The translations under genes were made by a program, and so were the position numbers. Below the pieces are notes generated by a model. That model had not been told where the DNA came from. It saw nothing but the letters and a program-made list of their open reading frames with translations, and made no database searches. 6,356 nt of DNA from Pseudomonadota bacterium (GTDB lineage Bacteria > Pseudomonadota > Gammaproteobacteria > Acidiferrobacterales > Acidiferrobacteraceae): NCBI GenBank assembly GCA_021797365.1, contig JAJZZU010000159.1:1-6356 (forward strand), read 5' to 3'. Below, in pieces: positions 6,315 through 6,356 of this stretch. Every line of letters starts with the position of its first letter. The stretch's first letter is position 1.

Positions 6315-6356
6315 TTAATTCCAGATGACGCGACGCGGCTGTGGCTCGTCGTTGAA
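6315..6356 (-). CDS. C-terminal end of an upstream gene (partial)
   Basis: Thirteen codons, FNDEPQPRRVIWN, followed by TAA at 6317-6315, just 4 nt before the GTG of the beta-barrel gene. The tight spacing matches every other junction in the window, so this is probably the tail of the preceding operon gene. In XrtA loci the gene before the TIGR03016 barrel is often a tyrosine autokinase or chain-length determinant, but 13 residues are too few to identify it. The barrel frame is itself also open to the window edge, so the assignment of this stretch rests on spacing and on the lack of a start codon in the barrel frame. Confidence 0.5.
   Translation of the reverse strand, partial: FNDEPQPRRVIWN

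Noticed and set aside
1..6337. The same 11-mer gacgcgacgcg at 1-11 and 6327-6337
   Set aside because: It is a low-complexity GC-rich word inside two coding regions, with no extension of the match; taken as coincidence rather than a flanking direct repeat.

Overview
The window is a tightly packed run of genes, all on the minus strand and read from right to left. It looks like part of an exosortase A (XrtA/PEP-CTERM)-associated exopolysaccharide locus. The DNA is GC-rich by eye. The mix of XrtA-type envelope proteins points to a Gram-negative proteobacterium, probably beta- or gammaproteobacterial. I cannot name a genus from the sequence, and neither an exosortase nor a PEP-CTERM substrate lies inside the window.

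In transcription order: (1) the last 13 codons of an unidentified upstream gene (6356-6315); (2) a secreted outer-membrane beta-barrel of the TIGR03016 PEP-CTERM-associated type (6310-4919); (3) an ExeA-like AAA ATPase of the XrtA-locus type (4916-3831); (4) an asparagine-synthase-like, glutamine-dependent amidotransferase of the exosortase A-associated type (3819-1846); (5) an AMP-forming acyl-CoA/acyl-ACP ligase of the exosortase A-associated type (1845-220); (6) a stand-alone acyl carrier protein, cut by the left edge (223-1). Junctions between genes are 4 bp, 2 bp, 11 bp, 0 bp and a 4-bp overlap. No stretch longer than 11 bp is left non-coding, and I see no promoter, terminator, tRNA or insertion sequence. 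The genes are therefore most likely one polycistronic message with translational coupling, driven from outside the window.

The beta-barrel and the ATPase belong to the polysaccharide export/assembly half of such loci. The amidotransferase, ligase and carrier protein look like a small tailoring pathway: an acid is activated as an adenylate, loaded on the carrier's phosphopantetheine arm, and an amide is made at some stage. The ligase carries an Asp in the position where amino-acid-activating enzymes bind the alpha-amino group, so the loaded acid may be an amino acid. That substrate assignment is an inference and is the most interesting open question in the window.
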